This document shows, in pieces, positions 8,584 through 16,109 of a DNA stretch of 64,000 nt; the stretch's first letter is position 1; each line of letters opens with the position of its first letter. Made by a program: the position numbers and the translations under genes. Origin of the DNA: Duganella sp. BJB480 (lineage in GTDB: Bacteria; Pseudomonadota; Gammaproteobacteria; Burkholderiales; Burkholderiaceae_D); the NCBI GenBank assembly GCA_003416985.1, contig QVIN01000001.1, positions 868,001 through 932,000 of the forward strand. Direction: 5' to 3'. The notes below the pieces were generated by a model. That model saw nothing but the letters and a program-made list of their open reading frames with translations, was not told the DNA's origin and searched no databases.

Positions 8584-9150
8584 ATGACGATTAAAAGCGA
8601 CAAATGGATACGCCGTATGGCGGAGCAACATGGGATGATCGAGCCGTTCTTCCCGGACCAGGTACGCCAGGAAGAGGGCCGCAAGGTCATCTCGTACGGC
8701 ACGTCGTCGTACGGCTACGACATCCGTTGCGCCGACGAGTTCAAGGTCTTCACCAACATCAACAGCACCATCGTCGATCCGAAGAACTTCGATTCGAACT
8801 CCTTCGTCGACGTCAAGAGCGACGTCTGCATCATCCCGCCGAATTCCTTCGCGCTGGCCCGCACCATGGAATATTTCCGCATCCCGCGCAGCGTGCTGAC
8901 GGTTTGCCTGGGCAAGTCGACCTATGCGCGTTGCGGCATCATCGTCAACGTGACGCCGTTCGAGCCCGAGTGGGAAGGTTATGTGACGCTGGAGTTCTCC
9001 AACACCACGCCGCTGCCGGCCAAGATCTACGCCGGCGAAGGCTGCGCGCAGGTGCTGTTCTTCGAGAGCGATGAAGTGTGCGACGTGTCCTACAAGGACC
9101 GCAACGGCAAGTACCAGGGCCAGCATGGCGTGACCTTGCCTAAAGCATAA
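8584..9150 (+). CDS. dcd: dCTP deaminase
   Basis: The 188-residue protein matches the trimeric dCTP deaminase family along its whole length. Visible motifs are [12 protein letters not shown] near residue 38, the catalytic KSTYARCG segment near 110 and [17 protein letters not shown] near 138. It converts dCTP to dUTP in the cytosol and so feeds dTMP synthesis by thymidylate synthase, whose gene lies about 17 kb away in this window. The size is typical. A good hairpin terminator follows. Confidence 0.97.
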   Translation: MTIKSDKWIRRMAEQHGMIEPFFPDQVRQEEGRKVISYGTSSYGYDIRCADEFKVFTNINSTIVDPKNFDSNSFVDVKSDVCIIPPNSFALARTMEYFRIPRSVLTVCLGKSTYARCGIIVNVTPFEPEWEGYVTLEFSNTTPLPAKIYAGEGCAQVLFFESDEVCDVSYKDRNGKYQGQHGVTLPKA

Positions 9151-9175
9151 GCTTCGCTCTGCCGATCTTTACAAC

Positions 9176-9202
9176 GCGCGGGCTTCGGCCCGCGTTTGTT
9201 TT
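9176..9202 (+). terminator. rho-independent terminator after dcd
   Basis: An 8-9 bp GC stem (9176-9183 with 9188-9195) closes on a TTCG tetraloop and runs into TTTGTTTT. It separates dcd from the convergent sensor kinase gene. Confidence 0.85.
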
Positions 9203-9216
9203 GCGGGCCGCCTGCG

Positions 9217-10797
9217 TCAACCTTTCACCGGCAGCATCATTTCCACGCACAAGCCGCCGTCCGCGCGGTTGCTGGCCTTGATGCTGCCGCCGTGGGCCTC
9301 GATCACATGCTGGGCGATGGCCAGGCCCAGGCCGTGTCCTTCGGTGCTGGCGCTGCTGGAGCGGAAGAAGGGCTGGAAGATGGTCGCCAGGTCGGCCTCG
9401 TCCACTCCCGGCCCGCGGTCGAGCACACGGATGCACAACTGGCGCGCGTCGGGCAGGGTGCGGGTCTGCAGCTGCACCACGCCGCCCTCGGGACTGTGCT
9501 TGATGGCGTTGCGCACCACGTTCTCGATGGCGCGCCCCAACAGCTCGGCCTGACCGGCGACCATGACGTCGGCTTCCCCTTCCTGCACCACGCTGCGCTG
9601 CTGGCTGGAGGCCTCGTAGTTGGCGTCGTCGGCGATCTGCTCCAGCAGCTCGGCCATGCTGATTTCCTCCTCGCTGGCCTTGATGGCGCCCGCTTCCAGG
9701 CGGGCCAGCGTCAACAGTTCACCCACCAGCTTGTCCATGCGGACGCTTTCCCGTTCGATGCGCTCCAGCGATGCGGCCAGCTTTTCGGGTTGTTGGTGCG
9801 CCAAGCCGATCGCCGCCTGCAGGCGCGCCAGCGGCGAGCGCAGCTCGTGCGAGACGTCGTGCAGCAGCCGGGTCTGGCCGTCGATCAGGCTGCGCAGGCG
9901 CGCCGTCATGCGGTCGAAGTCTCGGCCCAGGTCGTTCAGTTCGGAACTGCGCTTGCCCTTGCCGCCGGCGCCGAAGCGGGGCGCCAGGTCGCCGCCGGCG
10001 GCCGCGTCGAAGGCTTGCCGCAGCGCGCGGATCGGGCGCGAGAAGTACCACGCCAGCAGCATCGCGAACAGCAGGCTGGCCACCGTGGCGGCGGCGATCG
10101 GCACCCACAGCGTCAGCGGCTGGAAGCGCGGGCCGCGCATGTCGCCGGGGCCGCCGTAGCCGCGGCCGTTGAGTGGAGCGTCGGGCGGGGCGCCTGCGCG
10201 GCTTGGGTCGAAGCGGGGATCGGGACCGGGGGACTGTCCGTAGGCCTGGCCCGGTTGCGGCCCCGGCCCTGGACTTGTGCCCGGCCCTGGACCCGGACCC
10301 AAGCCCGGGCCTTGGCCGCGCGGCATCGGCGGGCCGCCCTGCAGCGCCATCTGCGCGCCGCCCAGGCCGGCCATCAACGGGCGGTCGAGATCCATGCCGT
10401 GCGACGGTAGAAACAGTATAAATCGTTTTCCTTCCGGATCGCCCACCTGGCGCACCACGCGGCGCTTGCCTTCCTGCTTGAGCAGGGCGTGCGACTCGCG
10501 CAGCATGGACGCGCTCACCGCGCGCCCGAGCAGCTCATGGCCTTGCTCGTCGACCGCGAACACGCGGTGCCGTTCCATGTTCTCCAGCAGGCGGCGCAAG
10601 GCCTTGACGCCGCCATATTCCAGCGTGGCGGCGGCCGAGTTGATGGCCATCTCGGCCGGCGGGCTGGTGTCCAGGTCCTTCGGCTGGTTGGCCTCCTGGT
10701 TGTGGCTCTTGAGCCAGACGGCGCCGCCGATGCCGACGATGGCGGTCAGCTGCGCCAGCAGGATGCAGACGAAAAACTTCCAGAACAGTCGGCCCAC
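9217..10797 (-). CDS. CpxA-like sensor histidine kinase
   Basis: The 526-residue inner-membrane kinase has TM1 (about 5-29), a periplasmic region (30-228), TM2 (about 229-251), a HAMP region, a HisKA box with HDVSHELRSP (His317) and a HATPase domain with NAIKHSPEGG, DRGPGV and GHGLGLAI. The His box resembles CpxA. The periplasmic part carries an unusual Pro/Gly-rich run at about 155-225 with repeated GPGP units just before TM2. It follows its regulator gene by 3 bases on the same strand. With three CpxR-type boxes upstream of the pair, an envelope-stress role is likely; the signal sensed cannot be read from the sequence. Confidence 0.92.
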   Translation of the reverse strand: MGRLFWKFFVCILLAQLTAIVGIGGAVWLKSHNQEANQPKDLDTSPPAEMAINSAAATLEYGGVKALRRLLENMERHRVFAVDEQGHELLGRAVSASMLRESHALLKQEGKRRVVRQVGDPEGKRFILFLPSHGMDLDRPLMAGLGGAQMALQGGPPMPRGQGPGLGPGPGPGTSPGPGPQPGQAYGQSPGPDPRFDPSRAGAPPDAPLNGRGYGGPGDMRGPRFQPLTLWVPIAAATVASLLFAMLLAWYFSRPIRALRQAFDAAAGGDLAPRFGAGGKGKRSSELNDLGRDFDRMTARLRSLIDGQTRLLHDVSHELRSPLARLQAAIGLAHQQPEKLAASLERIERESVRMDKLVGELLTLARLEAGAIKASEEEISMAELLEQIADDANYEASSQQRSVVQEGEADVMVAGQAELLGRAIENVVRNAIKHSPEGGVVQLQTRTLPDARQLCIRVLDRGPGVDEADLATIFQPFFRSSSASTEGHGLGLAIAQHVIEAHGGSIKASNRADGGLCVEMMLPVKG

Positions 10798-10800
10798 AGG

Positions 10801-11493
10801 CTACTCCTTGATCAGCTGATAGCCCAGGCGGTACACGGTTTGCAGGCAGGAGCGGCCGTCGGCGATGGTGCCGAGCTTGTGCCGCAGGCTGCTCAGGTGG
10901 ACGTCGATGTTGCGGTCGAAGCGCGCCAGCGGCCGGCCCAGTCCTTGTTCCGACAGGGCGTTCTTGCTGACCGGGCGGCCGGCGTTACGGGCCAGTACTT
11001 CGAGCAGGTTGAATTCGGTGCTGGTCAGTTCCAGCTTGTTGCCGGCCCAGGCCGCGCGCCGCTGTTCGGGCCACATGGTCAGCTGGCCGACGGTCAGCGC
11101 GGCGGCGGCGCCGTTGTCGAGCGGCGCGCTCTGCGAGCGGCGCAGGATGGCGCGGATGCGGGCGGTCAGCTCGCGCGGGGTGCAGGGCTTGGCGACGTAG
11201 TCGTCCGCGCCCAATTCCAGGCCGACGATGCGGTCGGTATCGTCGCCGCGCCCGGTCAGCATCAGGATGGGCAGCTGGCTGTTGGTGCGGATGCGGCGCA
11301 GCGTCTCCAGGCCGTTCATGCGCGGCATCATCACATCCAGGATGGCGATGGAATACAGGCCGGTGAAGGCCTCGGCGGTGCCGGCCTCGCCGTCGTGCAC
11401 CATTTTGACGTCGAAGCCTTCCTGTTCCAGGTATTCCTTGAACATGCCCACCAGCTCGATGTCGTCGTCTATCAGCAGTACTTTGCTCTTCAT
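10801..11493 (-). CDS. OmpR/CpxR-like response regulator
   Basis: This 230-residue regulator has a receiver domain with the acidic triad IDDD near residue 9 and phospho-acceptor Asp53 in ILDVMMP, and the Lys of VAKP near 103. A C-terminal OmpR-type winged helix ends in a typical VYRLGYQL segment. It is the first gene of a two-gene operon with the kinase. The divergent region upstream holds TTTAC-N5-TTTAC repeats, the reverse complement of the CpxR box GTAAA-N5-GTAAA, so autoregulation is likely. Confidence 0.93.
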   Translation of the reverse strand: MKSKVLLIDDDIELVGMFKEYLEQEGFDVKMVHDGEAGTAEAFTGLYSIAILDVMMPRMNGLETLRRIRTNSQLPILMLTGRGDDTDRIVGLELGADDYVAKPCTPRELTARIRAILRRSQSAPLDNGAAAALTVGQLTMWPEQRRAAWAGNKLELTSTEFNLLEVLARNAGRPVSKNALSEQGLGRPLARFDRNIDVHLSSLRHKLGTIADGRSCLQTVYRLGYQLIKE

Positions 11494-11558
11494 GCCGCGT
11501 GCTTCTTTTTATGTCAATGGACCGATCATAACAGCCCCGCGCGCGCGGCCGGCGGCCA

Positions 11559-11650
11559 TTTACGCCGTTTTACAACGCATTGCCAGCGGCCAATTAGGTG
11601 TCAAAACGGCCATCTTTACATCGATTTACCCTGGGTTTACGGCGCTTTAC
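11559..11650. promoter_or_regulatory. cluster of three CpxR-like boxes
   Basis: TTTAC-N5-TTTAC occurs at 11559-11573, 11615-11629 and 11636-11650. On the opposite strand each reads GTAAA-N5-GTAAA, the established CpxR consensus. The cluster lies between the divergent regulator gene (start 11493) and the Spy/CpxP-like gene (start 11699), so it can control both directions. Six exact half-sites in 92 bases is far beyond chance in this GC-rich DNA. Confidence 0.75.
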
Positions 11651-11698
11651 ATGGGGCGGCCGGAGAATGGCTGCTCCCTAGCAACCAAGGAAGTTCGC

Positions 11699-12250
11699 AT
11701 GAAAACCCAGAAAAACAGCGTACACAAAATCTTGCTGGCTGCCAGCCTTGCGCTGCCGTTGTTCGCCACCGGTGGTGCGGCCCGCGCCGACGACCTGGAT
11801 GGCGACGCCGGCCATCCGCCGATGATGAGGCATGAAGGCCAACAAGGCCCCGGCCACGACGGTCCGGAACATGGTCCCGGCGGCGGCTTCCATGGCGGTA
11901 TGCCGCCGTTCGGCGGTCCCGGCATGGGCGGCCGGCCGCCGTTCGTCCACGGTGTCGAATTGAGCGAGGCGCAGGAGGACAAGGTCTTCGCCATCCTGCA
12001 CGCGGAGCAGCCCTACCTGCGCGAGCAGGGCAAGGCCGCCGCCAAGGCCCACGAAGCGCTGCGCGCGCTGGCCGGCGCCGACCAGTACGACGACGCCAAG
12101 GCCGCCGCGCTGGCCAAGGAGGCGGCGACGGCGATGGCCAACATCGCCTTGCAGCATGTGCGTACCGAACAGAAGCTGCTGGCGGTGCTGACCCCGGAAC
12201 AGCGCAAGAAGCAGGCCGAAGGCCTGGCCCGCCGCGCGCCGCGTCCCTGA
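11699..12250 (+). CDS. Spy/CpxP-like periplasmic protein
   Basis: The 183-residue protein has a Sec signal peptide (about 1-30, ending ARADD). A His/Gly/Pro-rich segment (about 40-80) follows, then a helical part of LTxxQ/Spy style with VELSEAQEDKVFAIL and LTPEQRKKQAEGL. Spy and CpxP are periplasmic chaperones or feedback inhibitors of Cpx signalling, and location next to a Cpx-like pair fits. The His-rich stretch could bind metal. It starts what looks like a three-gene operon (gaps of 30 and 13 bases) downstream of the CpxR boxes. Confidence 0.85.
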   Translation: MKTQKNSVHKILLAASLALPLFATGGAARADDLDGDAGHPPMMRHEGQQGPGHDGPEHGPGGGFHGGMPPFGGPGMGGRPPFVHGVELSEAQEDKVFAILHAEQPYLREQGKAAAKAHEALRALAGADQYDDAKAAALAKEAATAMANIALQHVRTEQKLLAVLTPEQRKKQAEGLARRAPRP

Positions 12251-12280
12251 TTTGCCTGGCCCCACTGAACGGAGAAACTT

Positions 12281-12955
12281 ATGTCGATTAACGCTCTGAG
12301 TTCCAGCAACACCAGCCAGCTCAGCTTCTTGAGCCGTTTGAGCAGCACCAACGCCAGCAGCAGCGCCGACGCCACGCGCGGCGCGCCACCGCCGCGCCCG
12401 CCCGAGGGGGGAGGTTTCGCCTCGGCCATCGCCGATGCGCTGAAAGCCATCGGCATCACCGGCGGCGGCGACACCGGCAGCAGCGGTGCGACCACATCGG
12501 CCACCAGCAGCGATGCCGCCGACAGCACGGACAGCAGCGGCAGCGTGGCCGACGCGTTGGGCAGCTTCCTGCAAAGCCTGATGGGCGCGCTGCATGCGCA
12601 GAACGCCGCCGTCAGCAACGAGCCGCCGCCCTACGGCGAGGCGCAGCAGGGCGGCGGCCCCGGCGGCGGCGGTCCGGGCAAGCTGGAAGCGGACCTGCAA
12701 AGCCTGCTTTCCAAGCTGACATCCGGCAGCACCGGCAGCAGCGCCGACAGCACCAGCGCCGGCGGAGACGACGCCGTCAGCCAGCTGGAAAGCAGCTTCG
12801 CCAACCTGCTCGACAAACTGGGCGGCGGCGGCAGCAGCAGTTCCGGCACCGACAGCACCGACGCCAACACCAAGCTGGCGGCCTTCCTGCAAGCGCTGTC
12901 GACCAAGGTCGCCGGCAGCGGGACCAGCGGCAATCTGGTCAACACCACGGTTTAA
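12281..12955 (+). CDS. Ser/Gly-rich repetitive protein, function unknown
   Basis: This 224-residue protein has no Cys, no signal peptide and no membrane helix. It alternates short amphipathic helices (for example LGSFLQSLMGAL, DLQSLLSKLTSG, ANLLDKLGGG, AAFLQALSTKV) with long Ser/Gly/Thr/Asp linkers, and has Pro-rich runs near residues 36-43. I recognise no family. The composition recalls secreted heat-stable proteins such as harpins, but that is only resemblance. GGAG at 12271-12274 sets the start. It lies between the Spy/CpxP-like and dioxygenase-like genes and is probably under the same CpxR-box control. Confidence 0.75.
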   Translation: MSINALSSSNTSQLSFLSRLSSTNASSSADATRGAPPPRPPEGGGFASAIADALKAIGITGGGDTGSSGATTSATSSDAADSTDSSGSVADALGSFLQSLMGALHAQNAAVSNEPPPYGEAQQGGGPGGGGPGKLEADLQSLLSKLTSGSTGSSADSTSAGGDDAVSQLESSFANLLDKLGGGGSSSSGTDSTDANTKLAAFLQALSTKVAGSGTSGNLVNTTV

Positions 12956-12968
12956 CCCAGGAGAGACA

Positions 12969-13829
12969 ATGACATCCCACGACGACGACCACGAACACAG
13001 CCTGGCCGCCGACCTGAGCGCCATGCTGAGCCTGGCCAGCGATCGCCGGCGGACCCTGCGCTGGCTGCTGGCCGGCGCCTCGGCCTTGCCGGTGCTCGGT
13101 TGCGGCGGAGGCGGCTCGTCGGCCAGCGACAGCTCCAGCGCGGCCGCGACCACCACCACCACGACCACGCCCACCACCGGCACCTGCGCGGTGATCCCCG
13201 AGGAAACCGGCGGCCCGTATCCGGGCGACGGCACCAACAGCAACACCAGCGGCGTGGTCAATGTGCTGACGCAGTCGGGCGTGGTGCGCAGCGACATCCG
13301 CAGCAGCTTCAACGGCCCGACCGGCGTGGCGGCCGGCGTGCCGCTGACGATCAAGCTGCAGATCGTCAACGCCAACGGCAGTTGCGCGGTCCTGTCCGGT
13401 TATGCGGTCTACCTGTGGCATTGCGACCGCGACGGCAATTATTCGCTGTACTCGAACGGCGTCACGGACCAGAACTACCTGCGCGGCGTGCAGGCCAGCG
13501 ACAGCAACGGCAACGTGACCTTCCAGACCATCTTCCCGGGCTGTTATTCGGGCCGCATGCCGCACGTGCATTTCGAGGTCTATCCGACGCTGGCCAAGAG
13601 CACCAGCGCGGCCAACCGCATCAAGACCTCGCAGTTCACCTTCCCGATGGCGACGCTCAACGAGGTCTACGCCACCGCCGGCTACAGCACCAGCGTGCGC
13701 AACCTCGCGCAGATCAGCTACGCCACCGACAACATCTTCAGCGACGGCTATTCCCTGCAGATGGGCGCCGTCACCGGCAACGCCAGCGACGGCTATGTCG
13801 TCACGCTGACGGTGGGCGTGGCCGGCTGA
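12969..13829 (+). CDS. lipid-anchored intradiol dioxygenase-like protein
   Basis: The 286-residue protein has an Arg-rich N-region (DRRRTLRW), a hydrophobic stretch and a lipobox LPVLGC with Cys45, so it is probably an exported lipoprotein, perhaps Tat-dependent. A Ser/Thr linker follows, then an intradiol ring-cleavage dioxygenase fold. Likely Fe(III) ligands are Tyr158 in WHCDRDGNY, Tyr193 in FPGCY and His199/His201 in PHVHF. The family opens catechol-type rings, and exported members may act on plant or humic aromatics. GGAGAGA just upstream marks the start. It ends one base before the convergent Amj gene. Confidence 0.85.
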   Translation: MTSHDDDHEHSLAADLSAMLSLASDRRRTLRWLLAGASALPVLGCGGGGSSASDSSSAAATTTTTTTPTTGTCAVIPEETGGPYPGDGTNSNTSGVVNVLTQSGVVRSDIRSSFNGPTGVAAGVPLTIKLQIVNANGSCAVLSGYAVYLWHCDRDGNYSLYSNGVTDQNYLRGVQASDSNGNVTFQTIFPGCYSGRMPHVHFEVYPTLAKSTSAANRIKTSQFTFPMATLNEVYATAGYSTSVRNLAQISYATDNIFSDGYSLQMGAVTGNASDGYVVTLTVGVAG

Positions 13830-14636
13830 TCACAGCACCTTGGCCACCCAGACGATCAGGGCGGCCGAGGGCACCAGCAGCAGCTGCGCCAGCAGCGTGC
13901 CGGCCAGGCGGCTGCCCACCAGCCAGACCACGGCGCGGCGGAACTGCGTATCGCTGACGCGGCCCTCGATGACGTCGTCGGTCATGCCCGACATGTGGGG
14001 ATCGATGAACACCGCCATCATCACCGTGGCGCCGCCGTTGATGATGGACGACAGCGTGCTGGACGTGACGCGCACCTCGGGATCGAGCACGCCCGCGTAC
14101 AGCGAGGCGAACACGCCCACGGTCCACAGCGCCACCGCGCCCACGTTCAGCAAGGTCACCGACATCGACACGCTGCCGCTGTCGCGCAGGCCGCGCACGT
14201 TGCCGCCGGACGGCACGGCGGCCACGTCCCGGACGTAGGACAGCCCGCCCTTGAAGAAGCCGTGCAGCAGCAGCTTGGGCACCGAGCGGTGCACCTGGAA
14301 GTGTTCCACCGCGCGGCAGAACACGCGCTGGAAGGTGGGAATCAGCAGCGCGCCGGCCACCGTCGCCAGCGCCGCCGACAGCAGCAGCCAGCGCAGGTCG
14401 GACAGCACGTGCGCGGCGGCCAGCGGCAGCGACAGGCTCAGCTCGATGCGCTTGGCGAGGAAGGGGCCGAGAAAGGAATTCGACGTGCGCGACACCAGCA
14501 CCAGGATGCTGAACAGGGCCAGCGACACGGCGATGCGCCGGGTGCGCACCCCGGCTATCCTGACCGAGTAGGCCAGGGTGCCGATCAGGTGAATCACAAA
14601 CGTCAGAAAACAGATGAAGAGCAGTTGCTTGTCCAT
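13830..14636 (-). CDS. amj: Amj-type lipid II flippase (DUF2837)
   Basis: The 268-residue membrane protein with about six hydrophobic helices matches the Amj/YdaH family. The N-terminus FLTFVIHLIGTLAYSVRIAG, the VSRTSNSF segment and the FIDPHMSGMTDD segment are characteristic. Amj of Bacillus subtilis can replace MurJ in flipping lipid II across the membrane for wall synthesis. Betaproteobacteria normally have MurJ, so this would be a backup or specialised flippase. It abuts the convergent dioxygenase gene tail to tail with no spacer. Confidence 0.85.
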   Translation of the reverse strand: MDKQLLFICFLTFVIHLIGTLAYSVRIAGVRTRRIAVSLALFSILVLVSRTSNSFLGPFLAKRIELSLSLPLAAAHVLSDLRWLLLSAALATVAGALLIPTFQRVFCRAVEHFQVHRSVPKLLLHGFFKGGLSYVRDVAAVPSGGNVRGLRDSGSVSMSVTLLNVGAVALWTVGVFASLYAGVLDPEVRVTSSTLSSIINGGATVMMAVFIDPHMSGMTDDVIEGRVSDTQFRRAVVWLVGSRLAGTLLAQLLLVPSAALIVWVAKVL

Positions 14637-14670
14637 GGACCGTGCGGGGGCGCTTGTTGCAGGTCCGGCA

Positions 14671-16101
14671 TCATCCCATAAAGCCGAGGTTACGGATACT
14701 GAAGTTGCCGATATTCGGGAACACGTCGGCGATCTGCGAGGCCGACAGGCCGAACCAGCTGGCCAGCGTGGCGCCGTACTGGTCGACCGAGGTGGTCGGC
14801 AACAGCGAGCCGGAGCCGACGTCGAGATCGTGGCCCAGGCCGGTGACCGGCATGCTGCCGTAGATGTCCTTGCCCTTGACCGCGCCGCCCATGATGAAGT
14901 GGTGCGAGCCCCAGCCGTGGTCGGTGCCGTCGCCGTTGCTGGTGAAGGTGCGGCCGAAGTCGGAGGCGGTAAACAGCGTCACCTGCTTGCGCAAGTCGGC
15001 GCCTTGCAGGTTCGCCATCGCGCCGTCGAAATAGGCCATGGCGTGGGCCACCCTGGCCAGCAGGTCGGCTTGGTTGCGGACCTGGAAATCGTGGGTGTCG
15101 AAGCCGCCCAGGCTGACATAGAACACCTGGCGCTTGATGGCCAGCGCATTGCGGCTGGCGATCAGGCGGGCGACGGTCTGCAACTGGACCGCCAGCGGAT
15201 TGACGCCGGCCACGCCGGTATTCGGGTTGATGTAGGGCAGCGGATCGGCGACCGCGCCGATGCCGGCCAGCGCGCCGCTCAATGTGGCCTGGGAGTTGAT
15301 GGCGCGCGTAGTGACGGCCGCGTGTTCCTTCAGGAACGGGTCGGCGGAATCGGCGGTCACGATCTGGCGCAATGGATTGGCGGAGGCCGTCACGCCGAAC
15401 AGGGAGCCGCCCAGGTTGTTGATGGCGGGCGTCGATGTGCCGCTGAGTTGATATTGGCGCACCGTGCGCCCGCTCAGGAACAAGACGTTGCCGGCGGTGG
15501 AGATGCTGGTGAACGCCGCATTGCCATTGGCGCTGGCCATGATGTCGCCGAGGCGGCCGCCCCAGCCGGCGCTGGCGGTTTGCTCCGTCTGCGAGGATTG
15601 CCACATTGCCTGCTGGTCGTTGTGCGAAAACAAGCGGGGCGGGGTGGCGACGCTGCGCGCCTTGTACTGCGCCAGCGTGGTCGGCTGTATCAGCGTGCCG
15701 ACGTTGGCCAGCACGGCGACACGTCCGGCGTCGAATAGTTCCTTCAATGGCCGCAGGGACGGGTGCAGCGCGAACGTCCGTCCGGCTTGCGGTGCATTCG
15801 GCACGATGGGCAGCACGCCGCCCCCCGCGCCGGCTGCGGGCAGGGCGATGGAGCCGCTGTCGGTGGTTCTGCGCAGGCGTTGGTATTCGTTCCATGATCC
15901 GCTATCGGTGGCCAACAGCGTGTTGAAATGATCGTTGCCGCCTGTGAGGAACAGGCAAACGATGGCTTTGTAGTCGGTGGCGCCGGCGGCCGCCGCGTTG
16001 CCCATGGCGGCCAGGTTCAAGGTGAATGGCACGGTGCTGCCGCCGGCGAGCGCCAGCATTTTGCCGAGAAAGTGGCGGCGGGAGGAGATGTCGGGATGCA
16101 T
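14671..16101 (-). CDS. DUF1501 family exported protein
   Basis: The 476-residue protein starts with a twin-arginine signal (SSRRHFLGKML followed by a hydrophobic run to about residue 38). It then shows the DUF1501 pattern, with LFLTGGNDHFN near residue 50, an HNDQQ segment, GGFDTH near 330 and FGRTFTSNG...DHGWG near 385. The fold belongs to the alkaline phosphatase-like superfamily; activity is unproven. Its partner DUF1800 gene lies 8 bases upstream, and the pair recurs together in many bacteria. Confidence 0.88.
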   Translation of the reverse strand: MHPDISSRRHFLGKMLALAGGSTVPFTLNLAAMGNAAAAGATDYKAIVCLFLTGGNDHFNTLLATDSGSWNEYQRLRRTTDSGSIALPAAGAGGGVLPIVPNAPQAGRTFALHPSLRPLKELFDAGRVAVLANVGTLIQPTTLAQYKARSVATPPRLFSHNDQQAMWQSSQTEQTASAGWGGRLGDIMASANGNAAFTSISTAGNVLFLSGRTVRQYQLSGTSTPAINNLGGSLFGVTASANPLRQIVTADSADPFLKEHAAVTTRAINSQATLSGALAGIGAVADPLPYINPNTGVAGVNPLAVQLQTVARLIASRNALAIKRQVFYVSLGGFDTHDFQVRNQADLLARVAHAMAYFDGAMANLQGADLRKQVTLFTASDFGRTFTSNGDGTDHGWGSHHFIMGGAVKGKDIYGSMPVTGLGHDLDVGSGSLLPTTSVDQYGATLASWFGLSASQIADVFPNIGNFSIRNLGFMG

Positions 16102-16109
16102 AGGATTCC

